A stretch of 64,000 nt of DNA. It comes from Diploptera punctata (lineage: Eukaryota > Arthropoda > Insecta > Blattodea > Blaberidae). Position numbers and translations under genes: made by a program. The notes under the pieces were generated by a model. That model was not told the origin of the DNA and searched no databases. It saw only the letters and a list, made by a program, of their open reading frames with translations. The DNA is taken from positions 992,001-1,056,000 of the forward strand of contig JASPKZ010003434.1 of NCBI GenBank assembly GCA_030220185.1. The letters run 5' to 3'. Below are positions 44,766-54,965 of this stretch, in pieces; position 1 is the stretch's first letter; each line of letters opens with the position of its first letter.

Positions 44766-45107
44766 TAACAAATTATGAATTGTGGTATTATAGTACATAT
44801 CAACTGATCTAATCAACAATACAACAATAATTTATTTAATTTTTTTTTTAATTTAACAAAGGCGATTCATTCAAATCAAGTTGAGAATTTAACAGTTTAT
44901 TACTACTGTAGAAATAAATAAATTGAAAAGTAGTAATAAACTGTTTACTACTGTAGAAATAAATAAATTGAAAATTAGTAATAAACTGTTAAATTCTCAA
45001 CTTGATTTGAATGAATCGCCTTTGTTAAATTAAAAAAATTAAATAAATTATTGATGTATTGTTGCTTAGATCAGTTGATATGTACTATAATAATACAATT
45101 CATAATT

Positions 45108-45156
45108 TGTTAACATATCTGAAGAAAGTACAGTGTACCGAAACAGCTGTCACTGA
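45108..45156 (+). ncRNA. Hammerhead ribozyme motif
   Basis: CTGAAGA 45119-45125, stem II AGTAC/GTACC (one weakened pair), GAAA, ACAGCTGT, C. Inverted partner of 44722-44765. Confidence 0.65.
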
Positions 45157-45225
45157 ATGATATCTTAATAAAATGAAAATCAAATAAAACTAAGTTTTAT
45201 TTTTATTTAATTAAGAAATTATTAT

Positions 45226-45699
45226 AGTTACGACTGTGTTATTTAAGGTATAACTTTTTTATAATTGAAATAATTTTAACTTCAACATGTTCAAACATGA
45301 TTATTAAAAGTATAGATGTCGATTTTCCCAGTAGAGACCATCTACTGCAATCTACAATACCCAAGAAGTTATTAAAGAAAAAGGGAGTCATTCATTGACA
45401 AGGATATCGCCACAACTATAGGCCTAAAACTCATAATGTGCTATTGTAGTTGCCATATTTTATTCTTCTAACATAAACCATAAAACTACAATATTAGGTC
45501 TATTAGAAAACCATTAAAATGAGCGATCGAGAAAGATATATTAACGACGTTAATGTTACTACAGTATTTTTCAATTCTTATCCAATTAAAAACAGAAATG
45601 AAATACAGAAAAAAATTCAACCTAGACACAACAATGGAAACGCATGCTATTGTAACTGCACGTACTCTTCCCATCCCAAATTATCATAAGTAATGCCAC
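45226..45699. other. No recognised feature
   Basis: AT-rich, nothing matched. Confidence 0.35.
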
Positions 45700-46412
45700 G
45701 AGTGATTATCGATAAATTCACGACTCACGAAGTGAGGAGTGACTTTATCTAGAGAATTTGGAAATCAAGAGTGGCATTTGTTAGGACTATTTAACGAATA
45801 AAATTAAGCTGTTTACTCACAAATCGTTATTTAAATATAGTTATTTTAAAAGGTTTATATATTTAATGTTAACGGCGCTATTTGAAAACAAATGAGAAAC
45901 GATTGGTACACTTAATTTGCTTCTTTTGTTCATCACTACAATCAGATCATATTATGTATTGCCAAAGGAATGCAATATTATAAGAATGTACTGTAGTGGA
46001 GAAAAAATGAAACATATCAAATGTATGGTAATTCATTTCTGATGTCCTATGATGTAAATATGACAATTATATTTTTCTGGAATGTTATTACCTGGGAAAA
46101 AATACAATTAAGAAAGTGCAAACAGTGGTTTCTTTTTTTGGTGGTATAGTCAATTGCTACAAATGTTTTTATATTAACTCCCACATGCGCTATGTGTTGA
46201 CATTCATGCACTATATATGCAGTCTGGTAGCCGTATTTCTTATGGAGTCAGCAAAATAATGCGATGGCCTATTCAGAATGTTAAAAAGGAGGTGCTTTCT
46301 TTATTATGATAAACTTTAGTTGGTAAATTCTAGGCAAAACACGACTGTGATTGGTTGTAAATAAAAAATCATTGAAACGTGATTGGTCATTGACTCCCAT
46401 TTGGGGCATGAG
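45700..46412 (+). repeat. S repeat, copy 1
   Basis: Shares long blocks with 47935-48510: tctagagaatttggaaatca, gagtggcatttgttaggact, cgaataaaattaagctgttt, and at the far end cattgaaacgtgattggtca and ggcatgagt. Non-coding; unclassified dispersed element. Confidence 0.75.
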
Positions 46413-46446
46413 TAATCTTTAAAAATGTTGAACTAAAACACCAGCC

Positions 46447-46525
46447 TCAAGGGCCAGTGGTCAGCGTTTCTGGCCACAGTTCACGAAGTCCCGTGTTAGA
46501 TTCCCGGTCAGAAATGTTATATAAG
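46447..46525 (+). mobile_element. SINE-6 head (tRNA-like)
   Basis: Ggccagtggtcagcgtttct (A-box position), cccgtgttagattcccggtc (B-box position). Only the head is recognisable. Confidence 0.5.
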
Positions 46526-46580
46526 ACAACCTGGAGGCATTAGATAAAATGAAATATTAAACTAAAAATACATATTATGG

Positions 46581-47343
46581 TTTCTTCCAGTTATACTACA
46601 CCCTACATATATACGAAACATGGTCTCTTACTTTAAAAGAGGAAAAAATACGAATATTTCAGAATAAAATATTTAAGTTTTTTTTACGCCATAGCCGAGT
46701 GGTTAAGGCAAGAAGCCTTGGCGCAGAGCTACGGGACTTGCGCTGGTTCGAGTCTCCATGGGGGAAGAGATTTTCTCATGGAATTTCGGTCAGTATGGGA
46801 CCGGTGCCCACCCAGCGACGTGAGGCATTTGGTTAGCTATAATAAGTAGCGACTCCAGGTTGAGAAAACCAGTTATAACGACTGGGGGACCCGACATACT
46901 GACCACACTTGCTCGATTATCGTCTACCTCTTTAGTTACACGTGGAGGTGAGGCCAGCAGCCGGCTGGTTGGCCAAGGGCCTTCTAGGCCTGTCGCGCTT
47001 GTAGTTTTTTGGAGTTTATCAAAGATAGGCGAAAAATAGGTGAGTTGAAAAAAATACATATATATATAGAACAGTGAACTACGTGACATTTATGGGACCA
47101 TCAGTTAAGTACCTTAGTGCGATGGAAAGAACGTGTGGTACGAATGAGAAATAAAATATTATGGAAAATTCTTATTCGAAATACGGAAAGAAAGCGCCCA
47201 GTAGATAGGCCTAGAATTATGCAGTGGCAGATGAATTATACAGGGAATGTTCGGAAAACATTTCCTCAGGATAGGAATGTATGAAGAGTTTATGTCCACT
47301 CAGTATTGATCCCCCAGGTTCGATACTGCCAGTTAGTTAATTA
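46581..47343 (+). pseudogene. LINE family A copy interrupted by a SINE
   Basis: 46581-46680: SSSYTTPYIYETWSLTLKEE, IRIFQNKIFK. It resumes at about 47060 after SINE-3: NSELRDIYGTIS, RWKERVVRMRNKILWKILI, RNTERKRPVDRPRI, ending ttcgatactgccagttagtt. Decayed. Confidence 0.7.
46681..47060 (+). mobile_element. SINE-3, best copy, inserted in LINE A
   Basis: A box catagccgagtggttaaggc, B box gctggttcgagtctcc, body ttctcatggaatttcggtca, gcgactccaggttgagaaaa, acccgacatactgaccac, gaggccagcagccggctgg, ggccttctaggcctgtcgcg, A-rich tail with a short TA run (about 47050-47070). Confidence 0.85.
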
Positions 47344-47934
47344 CCGGTAGTTCAATATCCATCGATATGGGATTCCAACTATAATAATTTTCCATGGAAA
47401 TTAAAGTACGGTGGATTCCAATTAATTTTTCACTCACAAGCCGGAGAAAGTAGTTTTTTCTTCTATTATCCTAATTTTCTAGCGATAGAGGGTGGGACTA
47501 TTAACAGAAGGGATGAACCTAATATAATTTATGGAAATGTCTCATGGAAGTCAACTGTTCATGAAAAGTTGATGCTGGATGAAGGTGTTTACTTCACATG
47601 GCCGTCATAAAACTGATCCTATTAGCAGAGGAGCACTGCCAAGCTGCTTAACTAAATACAAGAAATGTTTCGAAAATATTAATAAATGTCAGGTTTTATG
47701 ATTTTTGGAATGGATCTTAAAAATGTATTCCTACACACTGTCGTAAATGCGTGATTCATAACGGAAAAATATTTTTTTATATTTTAAATAAATGAGGTAT
47801 TTGCTCATAACAAGATTTTTTTACATTAAATGAAATACATTTGTATTTAAAGCAGGCTACATTAGTTTAAGCAACGCACGGTAGTTATCAAAACAACAAG
47901 TAATCATGCATACATTCAGTACTGTTCTGCCCAA
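47344..47934. other. No recognised feature
   Basis: Nothing matched. Confidence 0.35.
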
Positions 47935-48510
47935 GAGCAAGTTTTTCATAAGTAGTGAATTTATCTAGAGAATTTGGAAATCAAGAGTGGCATTTGTTAG
48001 GACTATTTAACGAATAAAATTAAGCTGTTTACTCACAAATCATTGTTTAACTATAGTTATTTTAAAATATTTATATATTTAATGTAAACGGCGATGTTTG
48101 AAAACAAATCAGAAATGTGAGGTTATGTTCATTCACTGCTGCTTAATTATTTATTGCCAAATAAGATCGCAATATTGTAAGAGTGCACCCAAGTGGAGAA
48201 ATAATGAAACACATTAAACTATATATCATAATCAACATTACGGGTTATTCATTTATTTTTTAGTAAACAACTTAGTAAAATCAAGGAATCTTTTCATTAT
48301 TTGCTATATTCAATGCATTTGTTGGAGAAAAATAATGTTTTGACCTGTTCAGAACATTAAAAAGGAGGAACTATCTGTATCACAAAAGCAGGCGATGATA
48401 AAGAAAAATCGATAAAGAGCGAGGTAAAACATGACTGTCATTGGTTGTAAAACAACATTCATTGAAACGTGATTGGTCATTGACTAGCATTTGTGGCATG
48501 AGTTCTATAG
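47935..48510 (+). repeat. S repeat, copy 2
   Basis: Same order of blocks as 45700-46412, shorter in the middle. Direct orientation, about 1.5 kb apart. Confidence 0.75.
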
Positions 48511-48599
48511 TCACTGTAAACTCAGCATTCTCCACTATTTCCTTAACTCAGCTTTCCTTTTTGTATCCTCATACAAACCATTCTTCTTCTTCGGCTTTC

Positions 48600-49195
48600 C
48601 CCCATTTATAGGTTTTCCGACTTCAGTTTCCATTTATCTCTATCATTACAATCTCCCTCTTCCAAATTCCTATCATCCGTTATAGTTCTGACGTAGGTTT
48701 TCCATTTCCATCTTGGCCTGCCACGTTTATTTCTTCCAGGGGGGTGACCATTGATATATATTTTTTGGCCATCTTTCATTTTCCATTCTTTGTACATGGC
48801 CATACCATTTAAGCGTTTGATTTTCAATCCTCTTAACAACCGATGTGGTGACATTAATTTCTCTCCAAAGGAATTCATTTCTTTTTTATCCTGTCTTGTT
48901 TTTTGTAGGCTTCTTCTAAAATAATCAAATTCAACTGTTCTAATTTTATTTTTTTGTACTTCCGTCAAAGACCAAGTTTCATTTCCATATGACAAAATAT
49001 TCTGAATTATGCTCTTATAAATTTTCATTTTAGTTTCCTTTGTGAAATTTTTGTTCCAAATTATTCCATGTAATGTTTTAGTTGAATTATTTGCCATTGC
49101 AATTTTAGTCTGTACATCTCTCTCACAGGTACCTAAACTTGTAATTATTGACCCAAGATATTAAAAAAATTCACATTTTTTTTATTTAATATTGT
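48600..49195 (-). pseudogene. LINE C-terminal fragment (family D relative)
   Basis: A 163-codon frame: STKTLHGIIWNKNFTKETKM, KIYKSIIQNILSYGNETWSL, IRTVEFDYFRRSLQKTRQDK, LKIKRLNGMAMYKEWKMKDG and NKRGRPRWKWKTYVRTITDD, ending RDKWKLKSENL. The FDYFRRS and WK-W blocks resemble LINE D (MDYLRRS, LTWKENM). RT is missing. Confidence 0.75.
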
Positions 49196-49475
49196 CTATT
49201 ATCTGAGCCTTTTTCTGCCTCTAATGTTTTTCCCGTTGACCATTCCTCCTAGGGCATCCATCAGCAGGCAGTTTCTTTTTAGCCAGTGTCCAATCCAATT
49301 CCGTGTCCTCTTCTTTATTAGTTCCAGCATTGTTATTCCTTCACCCACTCTGTCTAGCACTTCTTCATTTTCTTTTATTTTATCTGTCCATTTTATACTT
49401 TCCATCCTTCTCCATATCCACAATTCAAAAGCTTCCAGTCGCTTTTCCTCATTCCGTCGTAATGTCCAAGTCTCT
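49196..49475 (-). pseudogene. LINE C-terminal fragment, family E; source of the satellite
   Basis: Minus strand: CAETWTLRRNEEKRLEAFEL, WIWRRMESIKWTDKIKENEE, VLDRVGEGITMLELIKKRTR, NWIGHWLKRNCLL and GMVNGKNIRGRKRLR. Different subfamily from A-D (EMWIWRRM...WTD pattern). The coding sequence runs straight into the 74-bp satellite at its 5' side. Confidence 0.8.
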
Positions 49476-50486
49476 GCACATACAATATCCTGTAATTGCA
49501 TATAGCCTAATGGTTAGGATACTCATTCCGTCGTAATGTCCAAGTCTCTGCACATACAATATCCTGTAATTGCATATAGCCTAATGGTTAGGATACTCAT
49601 TCCGTCGTAAATGTCCAGTCTCTGCACATACAATATCCTGTAATTGCATATAGCCTAATGGTTAGGATACTCATTCCGTCGTAATGTCCCAAGTCTCTGC
49701 ACATACAATATCCTGTAATTGCATATAGCCTAATGGTTAGGATACTCATTCCGTCGTAATGTCCAAGTCTCTGCACATACAATATCCTGTAATTGCATAT
49801 AGCCTAATGGTTTAGGATACTCATTCCGTCGTAATGTCCAAGTCTCTGCACATACATATCCTGTAATTGCATATAGCCTAATGGTTAGGATACTCATTCC
49901 GTCGTAATGTCCAAGTCTCTGCACATACAATATCCTGTAATTGCATATAGCCTAATGGTTAGGATACTCATTCCGTCGTAATGTCCAAGTCTCTGCACAT
50001 ACAATATCCTGTAATTGCATATAGCCTAATGGTTAGGATACTCATTCCGTCGTAATGTCCAAGTCTCTGCACATACAATATCCTGTAATTGCATATAGCC
50101 TAATGGTTAGGATACTCATTCCGTCGTAATGTCCAAGTCTCTGCACATACAATATCCTGTAATTGCATATAGCCTAATGGTTAGGATACTCATTCCGTCG
50201 TAATGTCCAAGTCTCTGCACATACAATATCCTGTAATTGCATATAGCCTAATGGTTAGGATACTCATTCCGTCGTAATGTCCAAGTCTCTGCACATACAA
50301 TATCCTGTAATTGCATATAGCCTAATGGTTAGGATACTCATTCCGTCGTAATGTCCAAGTCTCTGCACATACAATATCCTGTAATTGCATATAGCCTAAT
50401 GGTTAGGATACTCATTCCGTCGTAATGTCCAAGTCTCTGCACATACAATATCCTGTAATTGCATATAGCCTAATGGTTAGGATACT
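49450..50486. repeat. 74-bp satellite, about 14 copies
   Basis: The unit cattccgtcgtaatgtccaa gtctctgcacatacaatatc ctgtaattgcatatagccta atggttaggatact (74 bp by count) repeats about 14 times with very few single-base indels (for example near 49609, 49689, 49810, 49855). The first 30 or so bases equal LINE E coding sequence (ETWTLRRNE on the minus strand). Near identity of units implies recent amplification. It is not a CRISPR array: units are contiguous with no unique spacers. Confidence 0.97.
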
Positions 50487-50615
50487 GAACGAGTCGACTC
50501 AAACGGTAATTTTGAGGCGACTATTTTGAAGTTCAAGATCAATCAACATGACTGGGATTTTCTTCATTCGTCAAGGCAAATGATGGATCTGAATTTCATT
50601 CCTATATGATACGAC

Positions 50616-50919
50616 AGTCCACCGCTGTGTTCTCGAGGTGGCGTGCTGCCTTGTCACGCAGCGGGCCCGGGTTCGATCCCCGGTCGGGGCAGTTTTTTCT
50701 GGGTGAGGTTTTATCGGGGTTTTTCCTCACCTGTTAGACAAATGTCAGGAAAACTTTAAGACCCAAACGGTCCCTGAAATCATATGGCCATCATCATCAT
50801 CATCCTTATCATTATCATCATCCTTCACCGGTGTGGAAAGCAACGGGAAGCTACCACACATACAATTCCCTAGTAAAGCTGCAAGCATACCATGAAAATG
50901 CTAGGATTGCAGAATTACT
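50616..50919 (+). mobile_element. SINE-1, tail type b
   Basis: Head agtccaccgctgtgttctcg, B box ggttcgatccccggtc, shared body, then module b atccttcaccggtgtggaaa, gcaacgggaagctacc. Ends near a GGAT run at 50921. Confidence 0.85.
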
Positions 50920-51411
50920 ATGGATGGATGGATTATACGACACATCGAACGTTTGCCTCCAGTCATAGCAGCACTGTTGATGCGTCGCACGGACGTAGAT
51001 AGCCTACTAACCATATATAGAGGAGAACAAGTAGCAAATGAAGCATTTATACTGATCATCATTGCTGGTATTCCCTCATACAAACATTAATAGAAACCAC
51101 AGACTGGCGTGAAGCGAGTGTACGCGAGATGACACGGCATTAGTTCGAAAATCATCCACAAACGAAGCAGGTCAATTTTTCGCTATGTCGGATAATACCA
51201 ATTCCGACCTAAGTTCCGATTGTACTGTAAACAAACTTGCATAAGGTATTACTTCGCCGACACCGTCTGTTGGGAAACCGTGGTACTACTTTTACCCGCC
51301 ATATGACTGAATTTTGTACGGAACTGTCATCGATAGAAACATTGTTCTTAGGCAATGTCGTATTTAACGGGAAATAATACTGTATACAAGGTAATATTGT
51401 AGCAATATATA
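50920..51411. other. No recognised feature; one 56-codon open frame
   Basis: The plus frame from ATG 50920 to TAA 51090 is open but unrecognised (see findings). Remainder is unremarkable. Confidence 0.3.
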
Positions 51412-52138
51412 CAGGATATTGCAAGAAAACGCCTATAACGGAGGTTAGGTGGTACTTTGAGATATGTTGATCATTTTTAATAAGGTGCCAATGTCCGGAA
51501 ATGATGCGTTTTCACACTATGAGTAGCTAACTTCTCAAGAGTTCCGTTAGTTGGATTTCATGACTCAATACTTAACAATACTGCCACAGTCACATCAATT
51601 TTAAAAATATCCACCTCCCATCTCATTGCAGAGCGTACATCGGCGGTGTAGTGTTTGGTGCACACATTCAAATACACCTGGCCTCGTTTGAATTGTTTCT
51701 GTAGCAGCATGGATTCAGGCTATATGATTCATAGTGACTCTACAGGAGTCTAATAAACAGACTGTTTCATGTCGCCCCACAAAAAATGGTTAAGATCAGG
51801 TGATCTCGGAGACCATGGGGTTGTTCCTCCCTCTACCAATCCATCGACTGGATACGTGATATCCAAATGTCTCCACATTGACATCGAAGGGAGCTGGAGT
51901 TCCGTCTTGGTGCAGCCACATTCCGTTGCTAAGCCACGTATCATAGGTTCCGTATGTGTGAGGTGTTGTCAAGTAATGAGTCTCCAATTCCTTCAAACTA
52001 GCACTGATCTTGAGACATAATTAACTAATCATAGTGTGAAAACGCATAATTTCCGGACATTGGTAACTTATTAAAAATTATTAACATATCTAATTATACT
52101 ACCTCACCTCTGTTGTCAGTGTTCTTTATGCAACACCG
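51412..52138 (-). mobile_element. Deleted Tc1/mariner-superfamily element, 727 bp, TA target
   Basis: TIRs: caggatattgcaag...ggaggttaggtggtac at 51412 and its diverged complement ending caacaccg at 52138. The inner arms are better conserved (aatgtccggaaatgatgcg, ttttcacactatga). TA flanks both ends. Contains minus-strand transposase pieces. Confidence 0.75.
51740..51996 (-). pseudogene. Transposase remnant in the 51412 element
   Basis: Minus strand in two frames: HYLTTPHTYGTYDTWLSNGM, LHQDGTPAPFDVNVETFGY (second catalytic D), SSRWIGRGR, and WSPRSPDLNHFLWGDMKQSV (third block, its catalytic D lost). The RWIGR spacer marks it as related to the 19844 transposase. Confidence 0.7.
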
Positions 52139-52140
<2 letters not shown>

Positions 52141-52172
<32 letters not shown>

Positions 52173-52176
52173 ATAA
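52141..52176. repeat. (TA)n microsatellite
   Basis: TA units with one slip; lies between two TA-targeting transposons. Confidence 0.9.
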
Positions 52177-52287
52177 ACTATCTACTAAAAAGTAATTGGG
52201 CACCCATGAGTTTGTTACTTTAATATGTCACTTGACTGTTGTGGTCGGTGTCTGATGCAGTGAGTTAGAGTACCAGTTGAGAACGAG

Positions 52288-53406
52288 ATGGCACGTGGTG
52301 CAGAGCTATCGGACTTGATAAGGGCATAATGGTTGGCTGCCATCTCAGTGGACTGTCTAGCAGGGCAATAGCCGCTAGGATAAACAGTACCAAATCAACA
52401 GTCGCATTCATCCTACGTAAGTGGAAGGTCGATGGACTTTTGACCATGGTCAACGTTCAGGGCGACCCAAAATTCTGAGCAAAAGAGATCGCAGAACCCT
52501 CAAACATGAGATGATAAAGAACAGGACACAAGCAATGGCTACCATCAGACAAGAGTTTGAAGCATCAACAAACGTGGCTGTTTCCATTGGAACTTTACGT
52601 ACATAGGCCCATCAACTCGGATACCACGGAAGAGCAGCAGCACATACGCTGCATATCACGAAGACAAATAAAGGTCAGAGACTCGGGTGATGTTTGGACC
52701 ATCGTAACTGGACTCTGGAGCAATGGAAATTGGTTCTATTGAGTGACGAGTTGAGATTCACATTATTTCGATCTGATGGACGTGTTTAGATGTGGCGCCT
52801 ACCATGGGAAATGCTTCTACCAGAGTGTGTAGTGCCTACCAGAAAATTTGGTGGTGGTGGTGATGGTGGTGGTGGTGGTGGTGGTGGTGGTGGTGGTGGT
52901 GGTGGTGGTGGTGGTGGTGGTGGTGGTGATGGCGGCGGCGGCGGCGGTGGTGGTGGTGGTGGTGGTGTTTCTTGTACTACGGTGTAGGACCACTGGTGGT
53001 TGTTCGTGGTAAAATGAACTCTGAGGCATACTGTACAATTCTGGATAACGAAATGCTCCCAACACTGTGGCGGTTTTATGGAATGGACCCTAGTTACTTC
53101 CAGGATGATAATGTTAAGTGCCATGTTTCGGCGGATACTATGCTGTGGTATGCAGAAAATAATGTTCACCGGTTGGAATGACCCGCTCAGAGTCTTGATC
53201 TCAATCCCATTGAGCACCTTTGGGACGAATTGGACCGGCGAGTGAGGTCTCAGCAAATGCAGCCAACTTTCATCGTCCAATTGTATGGCATGTTGCAAGA
53301 GGAATGGTGATGCATTCCAGTTGATAATCTACACAAACTAATGGGGATCATGCCTAACAGGGTAGCTGCGGTCATAGCAGCCAGAGGTGACACCATGAGG
53401 TTCTAG
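52288..53406 (+). pseudogene. Tc1-like transposase (DD34E), with expanded glycine run
   Basis: Starts MARGAELSDLIRA, then decayed HTH region (RPKILSKRDRRTLKHEMIKN, ATIRQEFEASTNV). DDE region: LLSDELRFTLFRSDGRV (first D), WRLPWEMLLPECVVPTRKFG, a GGT expansion at 52850-52967, MNSEAYCTILDNEMLPTLW, SYFQDDNVKCHVSADTM (second D) and SLDLNPIEHLWDELDRRV (catalytic E). By count 34 residues separate D and E. Ends VAAVIAARGDTMRF. Many stops and shifts: inactive. Confidence 0.85.
52850..52967. repeat. (GGT)n expansion inside the Tc1 gene
   Basis: About 118 bases of GGT with GAT and GGC variants, at the place where Tc1-like transposases encode a short FGGGG motif. The proline-rich frame on the minus strand is an artefact of it. 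Confidence 0.95.
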
Positions 53407-53436
53407 AGGACAAAACAAAGTGCCCAATTACATTTT

Positions 53437-53439
<3 letters not shown>

Positions 53440-53471
<32 letters not shown>
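53440..53471. repeat. (TA)n microsatellite
   Basis: Directly adjoins the Tc1 right end. Confidence 0.9.
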
Positions 53472-53474
<3 letters not shown>

Positions 53475-53479
53475 ATATT

Positions 53480-54200
53480 GCAGATTTTCGCGGATATAAG
53501 GATTATTAAGAAAGTTTTCTTGGGTTTTCGGCGTCATGGATTCAAGTTTGGCCTCTGGCCACTGATTCCGAAGTTTCGGCATGTTCCCACATGTGATATC
53601 AAGGAATGATAAGTTCGAGTCACAGATTTAGGTCTTATATAATTAAACACATAGTTTCCGCTGTGGTCCGTTTCCGAAGCCGTATAACCTTCCAATGTTT
53701 AGTTCTTATGTAGTTAAACATCATCAGTTTTAGTGTGGTCCGTTTCGGAATCCGTACATCCATCCAAGCGTCGATCACACTCCATGTTGCCCAACCGTGG
53801 TTTTCTTCATATCTTCTTCGCTGTTCTAGGGAGAGAAGTTTTCCATGTAGATGGAAATCTTTGGGCATCATCTCGAGTGTTCATAGAATGTGGCCTTTTC
53901 TCACATTCTATGAACACCCCAGATGATGCCCAAAGATTACCATCTACATGGAAAACTGCTCTCGCTGCCCACCATGTCATCCCCAGAACAGCGAAGAAGA
54001 TATGAAGAAAACCACAGTTGGGCAACATGGAGTGTGGTCGACGCTTATGTCTTCCGAAACGGACCACACTGAAAAGTGAAGGTGTTTAATTAGCCTATAT
54101 AAGACCTAAACCTGTGACTCGAACTTATCATTCCTTGATAATGGCATGTGGGATCATGCCGAAACGCCGGAATCAGTGGCCAGAGGCCATTATATATGGG
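53480..54200. mobile_element. Foldback 6, PLE-like ends
   Basis: Left arm about 53558-53900 and right arm about 53905-54192 are inverted (for example gtgttcatagaatgtggcc / complement). Both arms end in ggccagaggcc and carry a hammerhead-like region. The left arm contains an extra unit of about 85 bases (tggtccgtttc...taattaaac repeated). The left flank (53480-53557) matches 62330-62460, so the element continues there. Confidence 0.75.
54133..54177 (+). ncRNA. Hammerhead-like motif, divergent
   Basis: TTGATAA in place of CTGATGA, stem GGCATG/CATGCC around tgggat, then GAAACGCCGG. Partners: 53570-53611 (minus) and 62355-62400 (plus, GAAACGTCGG). The strong stem plus GAAA fits a decayed hammerhead; the core does not. 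Confidence 0.35.
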
Positions 54201-54702
54201 CCTACTTAAACAAACCTTTGCGTTTTTTCCATGATGTCGATAGATATTATTTATTTACAATATTTCATTACGAGCAGAATTTATGCTCCAGGCTGATTTA
54301 CCTGTAAAAATATTTTTAAGTTGTTTAATTTTTTTTGTCTCTTCTTGATAGACAAGGATAACGATGCAGAGTAAGATTAGTGCAATGAAATGTTTACATT
54401 GTAAGTAAGACACAGGTGCGAGACAAACAAAATATTTGTGTGACAGTAGTTATCTACAATGTGTAGGTGGCACGCCCTACTTCGGCGCCATTAACTGCCT
54501 CTTTCCGTCTAGGCAGGCTTTTGTTGCTATTCCCTAGCTGGTAAGTCTTCAGAAAATAATTGTTAGCGATCTTGAGGAATCTGAGTTAATAATACTTTAC
54601 TAGAGATAGGATGGATTTTACTTATGAGAAAACGGTCCAAACTGAGGAATCGATCAATACTTCTAAAATGCATTGTGAATAACCGTTGATGTTATGTAAT
54701 AA
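54201..54702. other. No recognised feature
   Basis: Nothing matched. Confidence 0.35.
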
Positions 54703-54965
54703 AATGTTAAAATATTAAAATAAGTACCTGATATATCAGTTTTCCTCAAATAAAATTAATTTTTGTTTAAAAAACTTCAAGTAGTTAAAACAATGTAGGC
54801 CTTTCAGAAGAGTACTACGTGACATGCCGAAGATGGAACATGTTTCTGACAGACCTACATGGTTTTAATTACTTGACCAAGTTTTTTAAACAGAAATTCA
54901 TTTCACTTGAGCATGACTGATATATCAGGTACTTATTTTGATATATTTTAACATTTTACTGAGGA
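54703..54965. mobile_element. Foldback 7, short PLE-like end pair
   Basis: Arms aaaatgttaaaatat...aagtacctgatatatcagt... and the complement meet near 54825. tgatatatcaggtac is also the end of the PLE foldback at 24955. The right arm has CCGAAGA..GGAACATGTTTC..GACAG, a possible decayed hammerhead. Confidence 0.65.

Larger units (their letters stand above)
44624..45213. mobile_element. PLE foldback 5 with 12-bp TSD
   Basis: Inverted copies of the same PLE 3' end as foldback 1, meeting near 44940 with a small tandem duplication (gtagaaataaataaattgaaa twice). The direct repeat agaaattattat at 44612-44623 and 45214-45225 is the target duplication. The left edge aattgagttggtgtttactt is shared with the left edge of foldback 1 (3824 on), so it is part of the element. 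Confidence 0.85.
52185..53438 (+). mobile_element. Tc1-like transposon, 1254 bp
   Basis: TIRs ctaaaaagtaattgggca at 52185 and its complement ending tgcccaattacattttgg at 53438. TA at both flanks, inside TA microsatellites on both sides. Contains a decayed Tc1 transposase with an internal GGT expansion. Confidence 0.85.

Noticed and set aside
49597..49930. Open frames with YVQRLGHYDGMS repeats
   Set aside because: They are the satellite unit read through; 74 is not a multiple of three, so frames shift and break at each unit change.
49450..50486. CRISPR array
   Set aside because: Repeats are contiguous 74-mers with no variable spacers, in an insect genome, and the unit derives from a LINE.
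52786..53298. Proline-rich 170-codon frame on the minus strand
   Set aside because: It is the reverse reading of the GGT expansion inside the plus-strand Tc1 transposase; flanking residues read backwards from transposase codons.
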